Part shown: one piece after another, positions 1-8,297 of the stretch
Numbering within the stretch: the first letter of the stretch is position 1
How the letters are laid out: each line of letters begins with the position of its first letter
Assembly (NCBI RefSeq): GCF_001434575.1
Contig: NZ_AZDA01000090.1
Span: forward strand, 41,300-105,299
DNA from: Loigolactobacillus bifermentans DSM 20003
GTDB taxonomy: Bacteria > Bacillota > Bacilli > Lactobacillales > Lactobacillaceae
Direction: 5' to 3'
DNA: 64,000 bases
Position numbers and translations under genes: made by a program
The notes under the pieces: generated by a model
Seen by the model: only the letters and a program-made list of their open reading frames with translations
What the model was told of the DNA's origin: nothing
Databases searched by the model: none

Positions 1-478
1 TTTGGTGCTGCGCCGCTGCAATGGCTTTTGGATCCTTTTCCGGCTTGGATAAATTAATCGTAATTTCCAAGTCACCATAAAGCGTTGCCGCTGAAAAAAC
101 CACATTTTTAGCAATCGCCTTGGTTTTAATGTAGTCATTATCTTGGCTTAATTGGTAAAAATAATCCGTCGCTGCAGTGGGACTCACTTGATACTTGTTC
201 CAAAAAGTCTGGTTCACCAGCGCTGGGGTTGGCGTGACAAAGTCCATGATCGCCGCTTGAAGCAATTCCCGATCCGTTAAACTATCCTCGATTTTACCGT
301 TGGCCACCGCTTGAGCCACTAACCCAGCAGCTTGGTCCAACAACGTTTCAGCCGGCTGGTTCAAAGGTGTTTCACCAACTAATTGATACAACCGATTTAC
401 TAAATACAAACGGTCTAATTCAGCGTACATCGGATTTTTAGCGATGATCTGCGTTACAAAATCAGATACAAGTGTCAT
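1..478 (-). CDS. galT: UDP-glucose--hexose-1-phosphate uridylyltransferase, N-terminal part
   Basis: The minus-strand frame opens with ATG at 476-478 and runs open off the left edge, giving about 159 residues beginning MTLVSDFVTQII. The N-terminus resembles the Firmicutes-type (family 2) GalT of the Leloir pathway, which exchanges UMP between UDP-glucose and galactose-1-phosphate in the cytoplasm. Only 1 bp separates it from the galE stop, so the two are very likely translationally coupled. It is the third gene of galK-galE-galT, the usual order in lactobacilli. The C-terminal two thirds lie outside the window, so catalytic residues cannot be checked. Confidence 0.9.
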   Translation of the reverse strand, partial: MTLVSDFVTQIIAKNPMYAELDRLYLVNRLYQLVGETPLNQPAETLLDQAAGLVAQAVANGKIEDSLTDRELLQAAIMDFVTPTPALVNQTFWNKYQVSPTAATDYFYQLSQDNDYIKTKAIAKNVVFSAATLYGDLEITINLSKPEKDPKAIAAAQHQ

Positions 479-479
479 G

Positions 480-1478
480 TTAGTCTTTCCTTTCACCGTA
501 GCCTTGGGGATGGGTTTGTTTCCAGTTCCAAGCGGTTCGGATAATTTCTGTCACATCGTCGTACTGCGGTTGCCAGCCTAAAATGTCCCGGGCCCGTTGG
601 CTAGCGGCCACTAAAGTCGCTGGATCGCCAGGACGCCGTGGTGCCATTTGCGCTGGAATCGGCTTGCCAGTGGCTGCCCGCGCCGCTTCTAAGATTTCCT
701 TATTGGAGAAGCCGGTAGCAGAGCCTAAGTTAAAGGCATTGCTATCGTTGCCTTTGGCTAAGTATTCTAAGGCTAAAATATGGGCATCAGCCAAATCAAC
801 CACGTGCACGTAATCCCGTACATTGGTGCCATCAGGCGTTGGGTAATCCGCCCCGAAAATCTTTAATTCATCCCGTTCGCCAGCCGCAACTTGTAAGATA
901 ATTGGAATCAAATGGGTTTCAGGATGGTGGTCTTCCCCAATTGAACCGTCCGCTTTAGCGCCAGCGACGTTAAAGTAACGCAACGCCACAAACTTAATGC
1001 CATACGCCACATCGGCCCAGTGCATGATCTTTTCCATGGCCAATTTACTTTCACCGTAAGGGTTCGTTGGCACTTGTGGATCGGATTCTTTGACTGGAAT
1101 CGACTTGGGTTCGCCATAGGTCGCCGCCGTTGAGGAGAAGACGATCTGCTTCACATTGTGCCGGTTCATGACTTCCAATAAGGTCACTAAACCAGCAGTG
1201 TTGTTATCAAAATACTTCAACGGGTCTTTCATGGATTCAGGTACAATGGAAAACGCCGCGAAATGAACCACGCTGGTAATGTCTTCAGCTGTGAAAACTT
1301 GTTCCAACTGTTCTGTGTTGCGTACATCCCCGTAATAGAAACGTGCTTTGGGATTAACCGCACCACGATGGCCAGTCACCAAGTTGTCGTAAACCGCTAC
1401 GTCATAGCCTTTTGTCAATAAACGATCAACTGCATGCGAACCGATATAACCGGCGCCACCTAAAACTAAAACTGTCAT
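480..1478 (-). CDS. galE: UDP-glucose 4-epimerase
   Basis: This 332-residue protein interconverts UDP-galactose and UDP-glucose in the Leloir pathway. The N-terminus carries the Rossmann NAD-binding motif GGAGYIGSH (residues 7-15). The SDR catalytic Tyr/Lys lies in YGESK (about residue 142), preceded by SSTAATYG with the catalytic Ser/Thr. Length is normal for GalE. It sits between galK (34 bp upstream) and galT (1 bp downstream) on the same strand, and the start has a purine-rich GGAAG site. Family assignment is firm. Confidence 0.97.
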   Translation of the reverse strand: MTVLVLGGAGYIGSHAVDRLLTKGYDVAVYDNLVTGHRGAVNPKARFYYGDVRNTEQLEQVFTAEDITSVVHFAAFSIVPESMKDPLKYFDNNTAGLVTLLEVMNRHNVKQIVFSSTAATYGEPKSIPVKESDPQVPTNPYGESKLAMEKIMHWADVAYGIKFVALRYFNVAGAKADGSIGEDHHPETHLIPIILQVAAGERDELKIFGADYPTPDGTNVRDYVHVVDLADAHILALEYLAKGNDSNAFNLGSATGFSNKEILEAARAATGKPIPAQMAPRRPGDPATLVAASQRARDILGWQPQYDDVTEIIRTAWNWKQTHPQGYGERKD

Positions 1479-1512
1479 TTGAGTAACTTCCTTTCTATAC
1501 TTATCTCGTTAA

Positions 1513-2682
1513 CTAGTCTGCTAATTCACGTGGGCCATCCGCAATTTCGGCCACGTAGAAGATTGGTGCATAGCCAATTTCTTGTTCATAAGTCGCCCCA
1601 ACATTCTTTTCAAAGTCGGCAACTTGGTCCTTGGCCACAATGGCAATGGCACAACCGCCAAAACCAGCACCCGTCATCCGGGCACCTAAAACGCCAGGTT
1701 GCGCCCAAGCAGTGGTGGCCAATGTATCCAATTCTTTCCCCGTTACTTCGTAGTCATTTTCCAACGAAACATGCGACGCATTAACCAAATGACCAAACGT
1801 CACCAAATCATTTTCTTTCAATGCTTCAGTGGCTTGGATCGTCCGTTGATTTTCCAAAACCGCATGACGCGCACGTTTGATCAAAGTGGCATCATTGATC
1901 AAGTAAGTGGCCCGATCAAAGCTGTTTAAGTCCAGATCACCTAATGATTGAATGTCTAATTGAACTTGTAATTTGGCTAACGCTGCTTCACATTCACCGC
2001 GGCGTTCGTTATATTTTGAATCCGCTAATTCCCGCCGTTTGTTGGTGTTCATGATCACGATCACGTTATCCCCTAGTTCAACGGGGCTGTATTCGTAAGC
2101 CATGGTGTTGGTATCCAACAAAATCGCTTGGTCTTTTTTACCCATCCCAACGGCGAATTGATCCATAATTCCGGAGTTCACACCAATAAAGTTGTTTTCA
2201 TCTTTTTGGCCCATTTTTACCAAATCCAAGTTTGTCACTGGCAAGTTGTAAACCGTTTTGGCAATGAAGCCCATTAATAATTCAATTGAGGCAGAAGAGG
2301 ATAAACCAGCACCATCTGGCAAGTTGCCATGCACGTACAAATCAAAACCATGGTCAAATTGGTAGCCAGCTTGGTTTAATTCAACTAGCATGCCTTTTGG
2401 ATAGTTAGTCCAGCCATCTTCCTTGCGGTAAGCTAAGTTGTTTAAGTCAACTGTTACCGTGCCTTGTTGGGCAACATTGGCAGAATAAAAGCGCGCTTGC
2501 ATATCGTCGCGCGGGGCATAAGCGGCGTAAGTCCCTAAGCTAATGGCACAAGGAAAAACGTGACCACCATTGTAATCCGTGTGTTCCCCGATTAAATTGA
2601 TCCGGCCTGGTGAGAAAAACACCCGCTGTGCGTCTGTGCCAAATTGTGCTTTAAATTCTTGTTTTAAGTCTGCTGATTTCAT
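1513..2682 (-). CDS. galK: Galactokinase
   Basis: This 389-residue GHMP-family kinase phosphorylates galactose to galactose-1-phosphate with ATP. Visible signatures are the galactose-binding [15 protein letters not shown] (about 26-40), the ATP-binding GAGLSSSAS (about 124-132) and the C-terminal [10 protein letters not shown] (about 334-343). Length is typical. It is the first gene of the gal operon, and AGGAGGCAG lies 5 nt before the ATG. A promoter with a cre-like site lies directly upstream, which suggests carbon catabolite control. Confidence 0.98.
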   Translation of the reverse strand: MKSADLKQEFKAQFGTDAQRVFFSPGRINLIGEHTDYNGGHVFPCAISLGTYAAYAPRDDMQARFYSANVAQQGTVTVDLNNLAYRKEDGWTNYPKGMLVELNQAGYQFDHGFDLYVHGNLPDGAGLSSSASIELLMGFIAKTVYNLPVTNLDLVKMGQKDENNFIGVNSGIMDQFAVGMGKKDQAILLDTNTMAYEYSPVELGDNVIVIMNTNKRRELADSKYNERRGECEAALAKLQVQLDIQSLGDLDLNSFDRATYLINDATLIKRARHAVLENQRTIQATEALKENDLVTFGHLVNASHVSLENDYEVTGKELDTLATTAWAQPGVLGARMTGAGFGGCAIAIVAKDQVADFEKNVGATYEQEIGYAPIFYVAEIADGPRELAD

Positions 2683-2726
2683 GATCTGCCTCCTATTTTA
2701 CTAAACTTTACTGTTCTTCACCAACA

Positions 2727-2755
2727 AATATAAACTAAAACGATTTCATTTACAA
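2727..2755 (-). promoter_or_regulatory. galK promoter with embedded cre-like site
   Basis: On the minus strand there is TTGTAA (2750-2755), a 17-nt spacer and TATATT (2727-2732). Inside the spacer, 2735-2748 reads TGAAATCGTTTTAG. This matches 12 of 14 positions of the CcpA cre consensus TGWAANCGNTNWCA, the last two positions differing. A cre between -35 and -10 would give repression by glucose. Assignment is by consensus only. Confidence 0.6.
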
Positions 2756-2922
2756 CCCTATTTTCGATTAATTTTACCCTAAAGAGCGTTTTCAGCGCAA
2801 ATTATCCAGCTTTCGGCTTGAATCATCCAGTTAATTATTTTAGTGAAACAGTGTGTTAATCAGTCCTCTGGCCTTTCCCATCAAACTCACGTATCCTAAT
2901 AGATAGAAAGGTGGGACTTCCC

Positions 2923-3363
2923 ATGACTGAAAATGCTGAACAACGCTTAACCGATCAACTGGCCGGCACGCCAGTCACCAAACCAGAGGAGCGCCGCCAA
3001 TACTTAGGTTCATTGCGTGAGCGCCTTTACTTGCGATTAACCGTGGCCGAAATAACCACCACTGCTATTGGTGACTTTCAAGCCGCCTTAAAGCAGATCC
3101 ACGATCCAGCCGCCAAACTCTTACTCAACGGCAAACTGGCAACCAGCATCTTACAACCTTACTTAAAAGCTGCCACAGCCCAGCAACTGGCCTTTACTGT
3201 AGTTAACGACGAAACCGCCCAAACAACAAATACAGCCACTGGCCTCCTAATTGTCGCGCCAACCGCCATTAATCGTGATAAAATTCAATTAGCAGATTAC
3301 GTCACCCTGACACCGGTGACGGCTAAATCCAAGCGTTCTTTATTTGAACGACTTTTCGACTAA
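2923..3363 (+). CDS. YueI-like protein (DUF1694 type)
   Basis: This 146-residue cytoplasmic protein starts MTENAEQRLTDQL. The ATG at 2923 is preferred over the in-frame GTG at 2911, because GTG overlaps the ribosome site AAAGGTGG (2907-2914), which is well spaced for the ATG. The pattern (EQRLTDQLAGTP at the start, a small-GTPase-like LLLNGKL core, C-terminal SLFERLF) resembles the Firmicutes YueI family, whose function is unknown. It sits divergent from galK and 13 bp before the serine hydrolase gene, probably in one transcript. Confidence 0.75.
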   Translation: MTENAEQRLTDQLAGTPVTKPEERRQYLGSLRERLYLRLTVAEITTTAIGDFQAALKQIHDPAAKLLLNGKLATSILQPYLKAATAQQLAFTVVNDETAQTTNTATGLLIVAPTAINRDKIQLADYVTLTPVTAKSKRSLFERLFD

Positions 3364-3376
3364 TTGAGGTTTATGA

Positions 3377-4333
3377 ATGAAAAAATTGCTTTTGCTCGGG
3401 TCACTGCTCTGTGGCCTAACGCTGATCAGTAGCGGTTGCCAACGAAAAAGCACCAACACTGCCAAAAATAACAGCAGCCGTCAAGCCCAAGTGGCGGTGT
3501 CCCAATCCAATGCCACCAGTCACACCAAACAGTCAACGACCACCACCACTGACACATTTCCAACGGCTAAAGTGCGCCAAACAGTTCAACAAACAGTGGG
3601 CCACCTTAGTGGGGACACCTCCGTTTACATTGCGCCAACTCGTGGCACTGGTGCTGTGTCCATTCGGCCGCAACCCCAGCGCTCAGCCAGTAGCATTAAA
3701 CTATTTATTTTAACCGCCGCTTACGCGCACCATTTAGACCTACAAGCCACCCATACTTTAACGGCGGCCGAACAAGTCGGCGGTACCGGCGTGCTGCAAA
3801 CCATGGCGGCTGGCACTCAGTTAACTTATCAGGAGATCCTCACCAAAATGATCACCGATAGCGATAATACCGCCACCAACATTATCATTGACCAACTCGG
3901 TGGCGTGACCAAAGTCAACCAGGAGATCCAAGCACTAGGCGCCACCCAAACCACCTTGCGCCGCAAAATGCTGGATACCCAAGCCCTGGCCAATGGCAAA
4001 GACAACACGACTACCGCCAAAGACATGGGTGTACTGTTAACCAAACTGTACAATCACCAGTGCTTAGGCACCACTGACGATAATGCCATTTTAAGCATTC
4101 TAGCCCAAACGAAGAATCACGAAAAACTGCCGGCTCAATTACCAACCGGCACCACCATCTATAACAAAACCGGCGAATACCCCGACTACGGCGTCCAAAA
4201 CGACGCCGCCTTGATCAAAAATAACAAAGGTGCCTTTGTGGCCGTGGTGCTCTCTCAAAACGGCCAACAAGCGCAACAAATCAGCGCGATGAGCGACTTA
4301 GGGTTAAAGCTGTATCAACTGTTGTTGGCGTAA
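3377..4333 (+). CDS. Lipoprotein serine hydrolase, class A beta-lactamase fold
   Basis: This 318-residue exported protein begins with a signal peptide ending in the lipobox LISSGC (Cys 21), so it should be lipid-anchored on the outer face of the membrane. A Thr/Ser-rich linker follows. The penicillin-recognising fold is marked by SSIK (Ser-x-x-Lys, about 110), SDN (about 163) and KTG (about 266). It could be a peptidoglycan DD-peptidase-like enzyme or a beta-lactamase; sequence alone does not decide. The last 270 bp recur at 96% identity near 8.0 kb, so the 3' end may have been replaced when the adjoining island inserted. Confidence 0.85.
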   Translation: MKKLLLLGSLLCGLTLISSGCQRKSTNTAKNNSSRQAQVAVSQSNATSHTKQSTTTTTDTFPTAKVRQTVQQTVGHLSGDTSVYIAPTRGTGAVSIRPQPQRSASSIKLFILTAAYAHHLDLQATHTLTAAEQVGGTGVLQTMAAGTQLTYQEILTKMITDSDNTATNIIIDQLGGVTKVNQEIQALGATQTTLRRKMLDTQALANGKDNTTTAKDMGVLLTKLYNHQCLGTTDDNAILSILAQTKNHEKLPAQLPTGTTIYNKTGEYPDYGVQNDAALIKNNKGAFVAVVLSQNGQQAQQISAMSDLGLKLYQLLLA

Positions 4334-4340
4334 CAAAAAA
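4071..4340 (+). repeat. Direct repeat, left copy (3' end of serine hydrolase gene)
   Basis: Positions 4071-4340 and 7988-8257 align over 270 bp without gaps and with about 10 substitutions. I count seven synonymous and three conservative amino-acid changes (I/V, K/N, S/N). Such a pattern suggests two alleles that diverged as coding sequence, not a fresh duplication. The repeats bracket the zinc-ribbon/XRE/integrase island. Confidence 0.9.
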
Positions 4341-4370
4341 GGATTTCGAAAAAATCGAAATCCTTTTTTT
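4335..4370 (+). terminator. Bidirectional rho-independent terminator
   Basis: An inverted repeat AAGGATTTCGA...TCGAAATCCTT is flanked by A and T runs. It lies between the serine hydrolase stop and the convergent transporter fragment and could serve both. Confidence 0.85.
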
Positions 4371-4378
4371 ACTAGCCA

Positions 4379-5317
4379 CTAAACATGGTCTACAATTCGG
4401 TCGCAGTGCTGGTCTGGCACCGAATCAGCCGTTATTTTGTGATTCAAACTTGCTGCGTCATTTAAATTCAAATCCTTGGTTTCAGGTGCCATCATCACCG
4501 AAATCACCGTGCCAACAATTGAAACGCCAGCACAAATTGCAAGCATTGTCTGTAGTCCAAAACGATTTAGTACAATTGGTGTCAAAAACGTTGAAACCGC
4601 TGATAAAATTCTCGTAAAACTGGTGACTGCACCGACAGCTGTCGCTCGTACTTCTGTTGGAAATAACTCATTGGGATAAACAAATTGATGGGATCCGCCG
4701 GCTGCATTTGAGGCGCCAAACAAGACGAACAAGAATAGCACGATGGCAAACGGTAAGTTAAGCTTTGCTGTTAACGTTAAGATAACCAGCGCCACTGAAC
4801 GGACTAAAAATGACGCAATTAAGGTCGGCCGCCGCCCAGCGCGGTCTAAATAAATAAAAATGGGAATTAATCCTAACAAATACAAACAGTTCACCACTGC
4901 CGAACCCAAATATTTTAGATTACCAGTCAGGCCGAGTTGCGCCATAATCGTTGGTAAATAAGTGCCAATGCCAAAAACCGGGATAATCTGTAAGGACCAA
5001 AAAGCGACCACAAAGAAAAACCATTTGCCATAGCCACCTTTAAAAATCGCGCTAAAGGCAACCTTTTGTTGATGATCTGTCACCGGTACAACAGGCAAAG
5101 TGACTTGCGGCCCGATTTTCGCTAAGATAGCCGGCACTTCGGCACCACGTCCACGACTGATCAACCAGCGCGGTGACTCAGGCATTTTACGAATCCCAAT
5201 CAACCAAATCAGCGTTGGCACGGCACAATACACAACATTTGAGTTACTTAAAATTCCGCATTCAGGGTATTTTATCTTATCACCTATTGGTCTATCCTCC
5301 CAAATAAGTATCCTCAA
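4379..5317 (-). pseudogene. MFS transporter, C-terminal fragment (sugar-porter type)
   Basis: The open frame encodes about 290 residues of a major facilitator, starting near PESPRWLI, the motif between helices 6 and 7 of sugar-porter-like members. Hydrophobic segments for helices 6 or 7 to 12 follow. The N-terminal half (about 190 residues) is missing. The first ~25 codons of the frame are not MFS-like and overlap the end of the GRAM-domain gene in another frame, so a deletion or insertion junction lies around 5225-5250. Codon use is GC-richer than the island on its upstream side. Probably non-functional. Confidence 0.75.
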
Positions 5318-5585
5318 CTGCCTTTAAAAACTTAGTCTTTCCAGCAATAACAAATTTAAACTCCTCTCCGTTGTTTAAATGTACACTGAGTCCATTGGAA
5401 ACAATTCCAAACGTCTTAGCCTTACTTATAGATGCAATATCATACCTACTTATAAACAGATATTTTGTCTGTACATTCAAAATATGCGGTTTAAATGCAA
5501 GGTCCTCTGTTGTAACAGATAAATGCCCTCCCATGTACTCGGATCCTCTTTTCAAATTTGCACGTACACGTATAACTTCATTCAG
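5292..5585 (-). CDS. Small GRAM/PH-like domain protein, apparent CTG start
   Basis: The 97-residue frame reads VRANLKRGSEYMGGHL near its start and then FKPHILN, which resembles the first strands of GRAM (PH-like) domains found in small Firmicutes proteins. No ATG or GTG is in frame before this motif. A CTG at 5583-5585 has the site GAAGG (5594-5598) 8 nt before it and lies 16 bp after the upstream gene's stop. The next candidate, TTG at 5553-5555, has no ribosome site and would cut into the domain. Function unknown; last gene of the AT-rich zinc-ribbon group. Confidence 0.6.
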   Translation of the reverse strand: MNEVIRVRANLKRGSEYMGGHLSVTTEDLAFKPHILNVQTKYLFISRYDIASISKAKTFGIVSNGLSVHLNNGEEFKFVIAGKTKFLKAVEDTYLGG

Positions 5586-5600
5586 CTAAAACGCCTTCAA

Positions 5601-6011
5601 TTATCTTAATTTAATTCCATCACCACTAGCAATTAATGATACCTTCTCAATACCATCTATCGCTAAACTCGATGTAGTAATACTAATATTAGCTACACCG
5701 TCCAACTCATTTACATCCACAATTTCACGAATTTTATTCATCAACTTTTCCATATGCTGACTGTAATCCTCATTTACACGACTATTGAATGATACTCGTC
5801 CAAGTACTGGTCCAACTGCAATGTACTGTGTTGGTACATTGCCGAATAACAGTACTTTACCTGTTATTTCATGCTTGTAAAATAAACCATTTTCTACATG
5901 TACCTTTACCGGCTCATTTTTCAAATTATAACCGCATTTTATACAAAACATAGCATCACTACCACTTTGAGTACCGCATTTTGGACACAACTTATACTCA
6001 ATCTTATCCAT
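5601..6011 (-). CDS. Zinc-ribbon protein, cytoplasmic
   Basis: The 136-residue protein opens with a zinc-ribbon CPKC...CIKC (residues 9-27). The rest has no membrane segment and looks like a mixed alpha/beta domain, with VNELDGVANISI resembling YbjQ-like or heavy-metal-binding folds; that link is only an impression. It lies 17 bp after the next zinc-ribbon gene and just ahead of the GRAM gene, so the group is probably one operon. Base composition is clearly more AT-rich than the flanking chromosome, which suggests acquisition. Confidence 0.65.
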   Translation of the reverse strand: MDKIEYKLCPKCGTQSGSDAMFCIKCGYNLKNEPVKVHVENGLFYKHEITGKVLLFGNVPTQYIAVGPVLGRVSFNSRVNEDYSQHMEKLMNKIREIVDVNELDGVANISITTSSLAIDGIEKVSLIASGDGIKLR

Positions 6012-6028
6012 TCAATTTCCACCTCACC

Positions 6029-6643
6029 TTAATCATCCAAATAATTATACGTTATCTTAGTTCCTGTACTATCAATATAGACTTTCGAATGATTCCAGGG
6101 ATTTTCCAATTCTGTATAATATTTTTTATACTTTGAACCCATATGATCATTAACATCTCTAATAAAATCCTTGTAATTACTTGTCAAATCGTTCATATCA
6201 TCTTGGTTATCTTCGTATGAGTCAAAGTATTCTTTAAGATTTGCCCTTACGCCTGAATCTGATAACGTTTTAATCGTAAATAAGTTACTCTTCTTTGAAT
6301 AATAAACCTGAACCTCATCATCTCCAAAATCATTATCCGCAATCGTTTGCGCCATATTGGCTGTTGACTGGGTGGGCCTATGATTTAGGTAAAAGCTGTG
6401 TCCGCCAAGACCAAGACCAATAAGAATGAATATTGACACAATCACAAGTCCAATTACTTTACCAATACCAAAGCTATCGGTATCTTGAACCTCTTCAGTA
6501 TCCATTTTAAAACTAGTTTCCCTTGTACTAGTTTCTGTATTCGGCGTAATTTGCTGAATAGCTGTTTCAAAAGCATTTCCACACTTTGCACAAAATTTCG
6601 CATTTTCTTCGTTTTCTGCCCCACACTTTGTACAGTACTTCAA
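6029..6643 (-). CDS. Zinc-ribbon membrane protein
   Basis: The 204-residue protein begins MKYCTKCGAENEENAKFCAKCG, a four-cysteine zinc ribbon at residues 4-21. A Thr/Glu-rich linker follows, then one strong transmembrane helix (about 64-86, VIGLVIVSIFILIGLGLG), then an outward domain of about 115 residues rich in Asp/Tyr. The layout matches Firmicutes zinc-ribbon proteins related to TcaA/YvbJ, but the ligand is unknown. Middle gene of an AT-rich minus-strand operon, 13 bp after the 128-residue relative. Confidence 0.65.
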   Translation of the reverse strand: MKYCTKCGAENEENAKFCAKCGNAFETAIQQITPNTETSTRETSFKMDTEEVQDTDSFGIGKVIGLVIVSIFILIGLGLGGHSFYLNHRPTQSTANMAQTIADNDFGDDEVQVYYSKKSNLFTIKTLSDSGVRANLKEYFDSYEDNQDDMNDLTSNYKDFIRDVNDHMGSKYKKYYTELENPWNHSKVYIDSTGTKITYNYLDD

Positions 6644-6656
6644 TCAAGACTCCTCC

Positions 6657-7028
6657 TCACATTCCATACGTTGCTGATCCAACCGACGCTCCAATAATAA
6701 CGCCTAGAATTCCGCAAACAATTGATGCAATGATCAAAATTGTTCCTTGTGTTGTATTAACCCTTCGTTCTGAAAATCCAAGTGCCACACCGATTCCACC
6801 AAAAACAATCGGAATAAAAAAGATTGAGACTGCCGCTGACAACCATCCCAGTATTAAAAGTAATATTGAATTGCTTTGTGCTTTCCCATCGGACTTAAAG
6901 TTATGTTCATATTCCCTTGTTACCTTTTGTTGAGAATTATCTACACTTAACTGTGCTCCGCACTTTACACAAAATTTTGAGCCACCTGCATTTAACGCAC
7001 CACATGTTGGACAATATATTGGTTCCAT
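6657..7028 (-). CDS. Zinc-ribbon small membrane protein
   Basis: The 123-residue protein starts MEPIYCPTCG. The ATG at 7028 is chosen because GGGAGGAAG lies 5 nt upstream and overlaps the earlier in-frame TTG at 7043. Cysteines C-x2-C (6-9) and C-x2-C (about 20-23) form a zinc ribbon. Two hydrophobic stretches (about 55-82 and 96-119) predict membrane insertion, the second Gly-rich like DUF4190-type proteins. First gene of the AT-rich operon, divergent from the XRE regulator. Confidence 0.65.
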   Translation of the reverse strand: MEPIYCPTCGALNAGGSKFCVKCGAQLSVDNSQQKVTREYEHNFKSDGKAQSNSILLLILGWLSAAVSIFFIPIVFGGIGVALGFSERRVNTTQGTILIIASIVCGILGVIIGASVGSATYGM

Positions 7029-7193
7029 GAAACTTCCTCCCAAATTAATTTTCTATCTTCTTCCATAGTAATGAATTACTAGTATCATAGGACAATTTTA
7101 CCTCAATAAGTATTATTTTACTATTGTACTATCAAAGTTATCCCTGTTGAAACAACTCTAAAAATAAGAAAGTTTCAATGGAGGTGCTTATTA

Positions 7194-7508
7194 ATGAATA
7201 GCAATCACATACCAAATAAGATACGTTATCTCAGACGTATCAAAGGGTACAGTCAATTTAAATTAGCTGAGCTTTCTGATGTTTCTGACTCTTTAATAGC
7301 CAAAATTGAACAAGGTAAAGTACCTAACTTAAGTATTTCAATGTTAGCTAAGATAAGTAGTGGCTTGGGAATCACACTAAATGACTTCTTCTCTGATAAT
7401 ATTACGTTAAGTCAATCAATAATCACTGATAAGTTAGAACAACTCCCTCGAAATAAACGTGAAGATGCATTAAAGGTAATTATCCAAGTACTAGAACTTA
7501 TGAAATAG
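7194..7508 (+). CDS. XRE-family helix-turn-helix regulator
   Basis: This 104-residue protein has an N-terminal Cro/C1-type HTH (about 9-63): KIRYLRRIKGYSQFKLAELS, then VSDSLIAKIEQG as recognition helix. A short C-terminal tail could mediate dimerisation. GGAGGTG lies 7 nt before the ATG. It is divergent from the zinc-ribbon operon and upstream of an integrase remnant, as in small integrative elements or prophages. It probably represses the shared intergenic promoters, though no operator could be assigned. Confidence 0.8.
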   Translation: MNSNHIPNKIRYLRRIKGYSQFKLAELSDVSDSLIAKIEQGKVPNLSISMLAKISSGLGITLNDFFSDNITLSQSIITDKLEQLPRNKREDALKVIIQVLELMK

Positions 7509-7617
7509 TAACACCTTACAGAAAGGTAAAATTTGTATCATTTAGAGTAAATTAACGCCCAATGATGTTATTAAAACCAGTACTGGACTCTTTTAGTGGT
7601 GTTTATTACATTTTAGG

Positions 7618-7938
7618 ATGTTTGCAAATCGTTATAACCGTCATAAAGTTCTGAACTGTCCCGCTAAGTGGTTACATGTACTAATTGATGGAACTAGTCT
7701 AAAACCTATTACTGTACATGGGTTCCGACACACACACTTCCACCTTATTTGCCGGAGGTGCATCCATCAAAGAGGTTCCGGACCGGTTGCTCAAACAACG
7801 TTAAACATTTACACTCACGTTCCCAAAAATCAAAATAAAGAGGCTGTCATCACAGCTTACTCATTATCTCAACTTTTGACACCTCACAACGGTAATTTAA
7901 CAGCAAACGTAGCCAATTTAATCAAAAACGATCACTAA
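7618..7938 (+). pseudogene. Tyrosine recombinase (phage/ICE integrase), broken C-terminal fragment
   Basis: The frame keeps HGFRHTH (catalytic Arg-x-x-His region) and TLNIYTHV (catalytic Tyr), the hallmarks of a tyrosine integrase C-terminus. Between them the expected STLFAGGASIKEV lies in another frame, starting at a CACACAC run near 7728-7737. The GHSDV segment is lost before the frame is restored. Nothing resembling the N-terminal two thirds remains upstream. The gene is dead, but it shows the island came by site-specific recombination. It ends 50 bp before the right-hand copy of the serine hydrolase repeat. Confidence 0.8.
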
Positions 7939-7987
7939 TGATCATAAAGACTGCTATTATCATGGTTTATCGAGTCCAGCGTTCTAT

Positions 7988-8250
7988 CCACTGACGATAA
8001 CGCTATTTTAAGCATTCTGGCCCAAACGAAGAATCACGAAAAACTGCCGGCTCAATTACCCACCGGCACCACCGTCTATAACAAAACCGGCGAATACCCC
8101 GACTACGGCGTCCAAAACGACGCTGCCTTGATCAAAAATAACAACGGCGCCTTTGTGGCCGTGGTGCTCTCTCAAAACGGCCAACAAGCGCAACAAATCA
8201 ACGCGATGAGCGACTTAGGGTTAAAGTTGTATCAACTGTTGTTGGCGTAA
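7988..8250 (+). pseudogene. Displaced 3' end of the serine hydrolase gene
   Basis: This 263-bp remnant encodes the last 87 codons of the lipoprotein hydrolase, including KTG, with the stop codon at 8248-8250 conserved. It lacks any start or upstream domain. The repeat continues a further 7 bp to 8257. It is followed by its own terminator and then the convergent DUF1002 gene, so it probably marks the original chromosomal end of the hydrolase gene before the island entered. Confidence 0.85.
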
Positions 8251-8251
8251 C

Positions 8252-8291
8252 AAAAAACGTTCCAGGGAAACTTTTCCCCGGAACGTTTTTT
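8252..8291. terminator. Bidirectional terminator
   Basis: AAAAAACGTTCC...GGAACGTTTTTT forms a strong hairpin with A/T tails. It lies between the displaced hydrolase end and the convergent secreted-protein gene. Confidence 0.85.
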
Positions 8292-8297
8292 AAACCA

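Noticed and set aside
7618..7938. Integrase fragment as a functional gene using programmed frameshifting
   Set aside because: The core motif with GHSDV is deleted and the N-terminal two thirds are absent, so frameshifting could not restore the enzyme.
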